DNA of 17,676 nucleotides from Pseudomonadota bacterium. Its GTDB lineage: Bacteria > Bdellovibrionota > Oligoflexia > Oligoflexales > Oligoflexaceae. The DNA is taken from the NCBI GenBank assembly GCA_029556045.1, contig JAKQGS010000115.1, positions 1 through 17,676 on the forward strand, read 5' to 3'. Positions 14,841-17,676 of this stretch are shown in pieces. How positions within the stretch are numbered: the stretch's first letter is position 1; each line of letters begins with the position of its first letter. The notes beneath the pieces are model-generated. The model had not been told where the DNA came from, ran no database searches, and saw only the letters and a program-made list of their open reading frames with translations. Made by a program: the position numbers and the translations under genes.

Positions 14841-15518
14841 TTTAATGTCACGGTAGCGGCTTTCCAGGACGTAAGGCGTCACATCTTTGAGGCGATCGTA
14901 GGTCTGGTGCCCATCCGCAATGAGCAGCACATCGATCCCCATGGCCTGCGCCACCTCCCAGTCGTGGTCTGTATCTCCCACCATAATGACTTCGTGGGGA
15001 GGGCAGGCTAACCGCTGAATCAACTGTTTTCCACGCTCCACTTTGCTGACCGCATGATGATCCTGCAGCCCGTAAATATGCGTGAAAAAATCACGGATAC
15101 CAAAATGATCCAACAGGCGGAGGACGTCGGATTCATGGGCCGCCGTCAATATCGATGATTGGATCCCCTCCCGCCGCAGGTCTGCCAGCAGCTCCGGCAC
15201 CCCCTGAAAGATCTCACAGGCTTCAACCCCTTGGTTGTAGCGGGCCATAAACGCGTGGGTCACCTTTTGAAAATTGTCCGGCCCTGATCCCAGCCCAATC
15301 GCTTCGTAATACCGGGCCACGGGGAAACCAAATACCTCTCGATATCCTTGCGTGGAGATGGGATGCAGGCCCCGTTCGCTCATGATGGCGGCCACCACCT
15401 GGCTGCACAGATCCACGTCGTCCAATAGGGTGCCGTTCCAATCCCATAATACATGCCGGTACTTTATCAGGTTGCGTTTAACCAACTCCAAGGTCCGTCC
15501 TCCCGTTATTTTTCCCAT
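14838..15518 (-). CDS. HAD-superfamily hydrolase, phosphoglycolate phosphatase-like
   Basis: Predicted cytosolic phosphatase (226 residues from ATG 15518). HAD motif I is VLWDWNGTLLDD with nucleophile Asp26; the usual second Asp of DxDGT is Asn28. Motif II is near SSILTAAHES, the motif III lysine is Lys159 (KVERGK), and motif IV is GDTDHD (Asp182, Asp186). A helical cap lies between motifs I and II. The open frame extends to 15857 but that would overlap the divergent receiver gene, so the start is internal. TTG 15491 is a serious alternative, because GGGAGG lies 7 bases upstream of it whereas ATG 15518 has its nearest GGGAGG 13 bases away. The substrate is unknown; phosphoglycolate is only a family guess. 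Confidence 0.85.
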   Translation of the reverse strand: MGKITGGRTLELVKRNLIKYRHVLWDWNGTLLDDVDLCSQVVAAIMSERGLHPISTQGYREVFGFPVARYYEAIGLGSGPDNFQKVTHAFMARYNQGVEACEIFQGVPELLADLRREGIQSSILTAAHESDVLRLLDHFGIRDFFTHIYGLQDHHAVSKVERGKQLIQRLACPPHEVIMVGDTDHDWEVAQAMGIDVLLIADGHQTYDRLKDVTPYVLESRYRDIK

Positions 15519-15564
15519 GGTCCCAAGGCAGCCTCCCGAAGTCAAGTTTTGCGTACGCCGGGGA

Positions 15565-15593
15565 TTGTCCGAATGGCACAACTGCATTAATCT
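15565..15593 (+). promoter_or_regulatory. Weak promoter candidate for the receiver gene
   Basis: TTGTCC (15565-15570) and TAATCT (15588-15593) are separated by 17 bases, each only a partial match to consensus. The position, 31 bases before ATG 15624 in the divergent gap, is suitable. Confidence 0.28.
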
Positions 15594-15623
15594 AGTAGAT
15601 TGGCTAACATGGAGAAGGCAGCA

Positions 15624-16016
15624 ATGAACCATAGGGACTCCCTTCGTCGTAAGACGGTGGTCATCGCCGATGACAATGTGATCGTGCGTCACTGTTGGAA
15701 GCAGGCTCTTCATGACTGGAAGACCGAACGCTATGGCACACCGGAGGCCTTTTTTACGGCGGCCGTCCATAACCTTGATCTCGACGGCCAATACGCCTGT
15801 TTTATCATCGATCTCCATTACGGTATCGGTCAAATGGACGGCGTCGCTTTTGCCCAACGGCTACGTCCCCGGTTCCGTGGACCCATTTTTCTCAGCAGCG
15901 ATGAAAAGCTTGCGGCATTACCCGAGACCATCCAGGCCCAAATTCCCAAAGACACCATGACTTCGGACGAGCTCCACAAACTGATTCAAAAATATTGCCT
16001 CGGAGAACCCCCATGA
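15624..16016 (+). CDS. Stand-alone receiver (CheY-like) response regulator
   Basis: A 130-residue protein consisting only of a phosphoacceptor receiver domain. The acidic pair is Asp16-Asp17 (VIADDN), the phospho-acceptor Asp63 (FIIDLHYG), the switch Ser91/Ser92 (FLSSDE), and the conserved Lys109 (IPKD). There is no output domain, so it must act by binding a partner such as a histidine kinase, phosphotransfer protein or motor. ATG 15624 has AGAAGG five bases upstream, preferred over ATG 15609 and TTG 15600. Its stop overlaps the start of the next gene (ATGA), linking the two. No histidine kinase lies in the window. The downstream pst genes raise the possibility of a phosphate-sensing role, but nothing in the sequence shows it. 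Confidence 0.85.
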   Translation: MNHRDSLRRKTVVIADDNVIVRHCWKQALHDWKTERYGTPEAFFTAAVHNLDLDGQYACFIIDLHYGIGQMDGVAFAQRLRPRFRGPIFLSSDEKLAALPETIQAQIPKDTMTSDELHKLIQKYCLGEPP

Positions 16017-16213
16017 CCGAGCCGATCTCCCCTCTCAACCGACACGATCTCCTGCAGGCGCTGGGGGATGTGGAACGCACGATTTATTTGCTGCGGCAAA
16101 CGGACTTTGACATGACCGCAGCGGAGCGAAAGGCTTTTGCTGCCCAACTGCAGAAATCCCACGGACTCCTCCTGGAATTCATCAACCAAACCCTGCCGCC
16201 GCAACCCAAATAA
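16013..16213 (+). CDS. Small conserved-looking protein coupled to the receiver gene, function unknown
   Basis: A 66-residue hydrophilic, mainly helical protein. Its ATG overlaps the receiver stop (ATGA, 16013-16016) and GGAG lies 8 bases upstream, so translation is probably coupled. It has no Cys, no signal peptide and no membrane segment. The heptad-like run LLQALGDVERTIYLLRQ and the later ERKAFAAQLQKSHGLLLEFI would suit a short helical hairpin. Not recognised; a binding partner or phosphotransfer accessory for the receiver is a guess. A single His in the second helix (KSHGLLLEF) is noted, but its context does not match a known HPt motif. Confidence 0.65.
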   Translation: MTEPISPLNRHDLLQALGDVERTIYLLRQTDFDMTAAERKAFAAQLQKSHGLLLEFINQTLPPQPK

Positions 16214-16237
16214 AAGTGTAAAAATTTTTCCGCGCAC

Positions 16238-16269
16238 ATGAATGGACATTCATATGAATGTTCATTAAT
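16238..16269 (+). promoter_or_regulatory. Two abutting 16-bp TetR-type operators upstream of pstS
   Basis: The first site, ATGAATGGACATTCAT (16238-16253), is a perfect 7-bp inverted repeat with a 2-base spacer. The second, ATGAATGTTCATTAAT (16254-16269), has the same plan with one mismatch and starts immediately after it. The junction itself makes the 16-bp palindrome ACATTCATATGAATGT. A possible -10 (TATATT, 16269-16274) touches the second site, which would suit repression. The 16-base period does not fit the 11-base PhoB (Pho box) repeat. Confidence 0.6.
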
Positions 16270-16320
16270 ATATTTCTACTTAATACTCGGACAATCGATG
16301 TTTCGCACCAGGGAGGGGTT

Positions 16321-17157
16321 ATGCGTCGCGCTCTGTGGATCATGGCAGCAGTGGTTATCGTCGGTGGATTCTATCGCCTGATGCACAAGCCACCATCGCA
16401 ACACGTCAATACCGTAAAAATTTCCATCACCGGGTCCAGCACCGTGGCTCCCGTCATGGCGGAAATTGCCAAACGTTATGAGCAGTCTCACCCTGAGGTG
16501 CGCATCGAAGTGCAGACCGGCGGATCGTCCCGCGGTGTCAACGACGCCCGGCAAAAGATTGCCGACATCGGCATGGTGTCCCGCAGTCTCAAGACGGAAG
16601 AATCCGATCTGCAGGCCACCCCCATCGCTTTGGACGGCATCGGCATGATCGTGCATCGGAACAATCCATTGGCGAACCTCAACCGGGAGCAAATCATCGC
16701 GATCTATACCGGTAAAATCCTAAACTGGAAGGGTGTTGGGGGGGCGGATTTGCCTATTACGGTGGTCCATAAGGCGGAGGGGCGTTCAACATCGGAACTG
16801 TTCCAGCACTTTTTCAAATTGGAACCGAAAGACATCAAAGCGCATGTTATCATCGGTGATAATGAGCAGGGGATTAAAACCATCGCCGGCAATCCGGGTG
16901 CCATTGGTTATGTTTCCGTTGGTGCCGCCGAGGGAGCGGTCCATAACCAGGCTGCCATTAAACTTCTGGATTTTGAAGGCACCAAGGTCTCGACTGAAGC
17001 CATTAAAGCGGGGACATTCCCCATGTCCCGCCCTCTTAATCTGGTGGTAACCCCGTCCCATCAAAATCCCGTCGTGGAGGATCTGATCAAATACGCCCAC
17101 TCCACCGCTGTGACCGACATCGTAAAGGGACAGTATTTTGTACCGATGGCTCTCTAA
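16321..17157 (+). CDS. pstS: Phosphate ABC transporter, substrate-binding protein
   Basis: Binds periplasmic phosphate for the PstSCAB importer (278 residues). The start at 16321 has GGGAGGGG just upstream, ending two bases before the ATG; an ATG at 16258 is open in frame but lies inside the operator. Residues 4-20 are a hydrophobic helix with neither a lipobox Cys nor a clear Ala-x-Ala site, so the protein may stay anchored by it. Phosphate-binding loops of the PBP-like fold are visible: ITGSSTVAPV (36-45), QTGGSSRGVNDAR (65-77) and DIGMVSRSL (82-90), plus the later IYTGKILNWKGVGG stretch. It overlaps pstC by 20 bases. Probably phosphate-responsive, but see the TetR-type sites upstream. Confidence 0.93.
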   Translation: MRRALWIMAAVVIVGGFYRLMHKPPSQHVNTVKISITGSSTVAPVMAEIAKRYEQSHPEVRIEVQTGGSSRGVNDARQKIADIGMVSRSLKTEESDLQATPIALDGIGMIVHRNNPLANLNREQIIAIYTGKILNWKGVGGADLPITVVHKAEGRSTSELFQHFFKLEPKDIKAHVIIGDNEQGIKTIAGNPGAIGYVSVGAAEGAVHNQAAIKLLDFEGTKVSTEAIKAGTFPMSRPLNLVVTPSHQNPVVEDLIKYAHSTAVTDIVKGQYFVPMAL

Positions 17158-17676
17158 TTCGGATCGATGGTTTAAATCCATCACCACCAGCCTGGCCTTA
17201 TTTGTGGCTCTGCTGGTTGGCTTCATTTTTACTTTTGTGGCATGGGAGTCATGGCCGGCCCTGCACCAGATTCCCCTGCACCGATTTATGACCGACGGTC
17301 ATTGGCATCCCACCCAGGGAGAGTATGACTTATTGCCCATGATCATCGGCAGTTTTGCCTGCGCCCTGGGGGCGGTATTGGTGGCGACCCCACTGGGAAT
17401 TTTTGGGGGGGTGTATTGTCGTTACCATGCCCCCACATGGGTGGCCACCATCTACCGCCGCATCATCGAACTTCTGTCGGGTATTCCCTCGGTCATCTTC
17501 GGTCTATGGGGTTTGATCAATGTGGTGCCCATCGTCGCCTCCTGGAATCCTCCCGGTACCAGTCTTTTGGCAGGTATTCTGGTTCTGGCTGCCATGATCC
17601 TGCCCACCGTCGCTGTCATGACGGACCAAAGCCTGGGGCAGGTCCCGCAGAGCTACCGGGCCAGTGCAGAGGCTCT
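17138..17676 (+). CDS. pstC: Phosphate ABC transporter permease PstC, 3' part missing
   Basis: Inner-membrane channel subunit; 179 codons are in view and the gene runs off the window. No ATG start exists in frame before the first membrane helix. TTG 17138 is chosen because AAAGGGA lies 7 bases upstream, giving a start inside the end of pstS and translational coupling. A membrane helix follows at about residues 17-38 (LALFVALLVGFIFTFVAW), with a periplasmic segment to about 70, a second helix with GALVATPLGIFGG-like content, then the family signature ELLSGIPSVIFGLWGL and a VVPIV turn typical of PstC. The final RASAEA is the start of the cytoplasmic EAA loop that contacts PstB. pstA and pstB are expected downstream. 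Confidence 0.9.
   Translation, partial: MYRWLSNSDRWFKSITTSLALFVALLVGFIFTFVAWESWPALHQIPLHRFMTDGHWHPTQGEYDLLPMIIGSFACALGAVLVATPLGIFGGVYCRYHAPTWVATIYRRIIELLSGIPSVIFGLWGLINVVPIVASWNPPGTSLLAGILVLAAMILPTVAVMTDQSLGQVPQSYRASAEA

Noticed and set aside
16238..16269. Pho box reading of the repeats before pstS
   Set aside because: PhoB boxes are 7-base direct repeats spaced by 4 bases (11-base period, CTGTCAT-like). Here the repeats are inverted and the direct period is 16.

Overview
The window (about 17.7 kb, mid GC) comes from a Gram-negative bacterium. It encodes a beta-barrel outer-membrane protein with a C-terminal Phe, a very large lipoprotein with a lipobox, Sec-exported periplasmic proteins and a Pst phosphate uptake system. 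The calcium-site-rich subtilase, the Ig-repeat surface lipoprotein, a type II sulfide:quinone oxidoreductase and a stand-alone receiver protein would fit a Bdellovibrionota/Oligoflexia or delta-proteobacterial-grade lineage. That placement is inference from gene style and no marker here proves it.

Layout. 1-1098 (-): N-terminal 366 residues of a secreted subtilisin-like protease, cut by the window edge, with a well-formed promoter at 1172-1201. 1250-1380 (-): a decayed duplicate of the C-terminal end of a sulfide:quinone oxidoreductase gene. 1471-1938 (-): exported cupin. 2185-3378 (-): intact type II sulfide:quinone oxidoreductase. 3483-4337 (+): two half-size YeeE/YedE membrane proteins divergent from it. 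Together 1.2-4.3 kb look like a sulfide/sulfane-sulfur handling island. 4417-5733 (-): an AT-richer, solitary HipA-type kinase with no HipB partner beside it. 6083-9700 (+): a 1205-residue lipoprotein preceded by a strongly initiated 4-codon minigene.

9851-13320 (-): housekeeping pair xthA-alaS. 13656-14780 (+): outer-membrane barrel protein with a clear terminator, convergent with a HAD-family phosphatase (14838-15518, -). 15624-16213 (+): a receiver-only response regulator overlapping (ATGA) a 66-residue protein of unknown function. 16321 to the end (+): pstS and the start of pstC, preceded by two abutting 16-bp ATGAATG-N2-CATTCAT operators that look like TetR-family sites rather than a Pho box.

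The most notable observations are the sqr remnant (hidden in what looks like an empty intergenic region), the tandem operator in front of pstS, the 4-codon minigene, and the orphan HipA. No CRISPR array, insertion sequence, tRNA or rRNA gene was seen.
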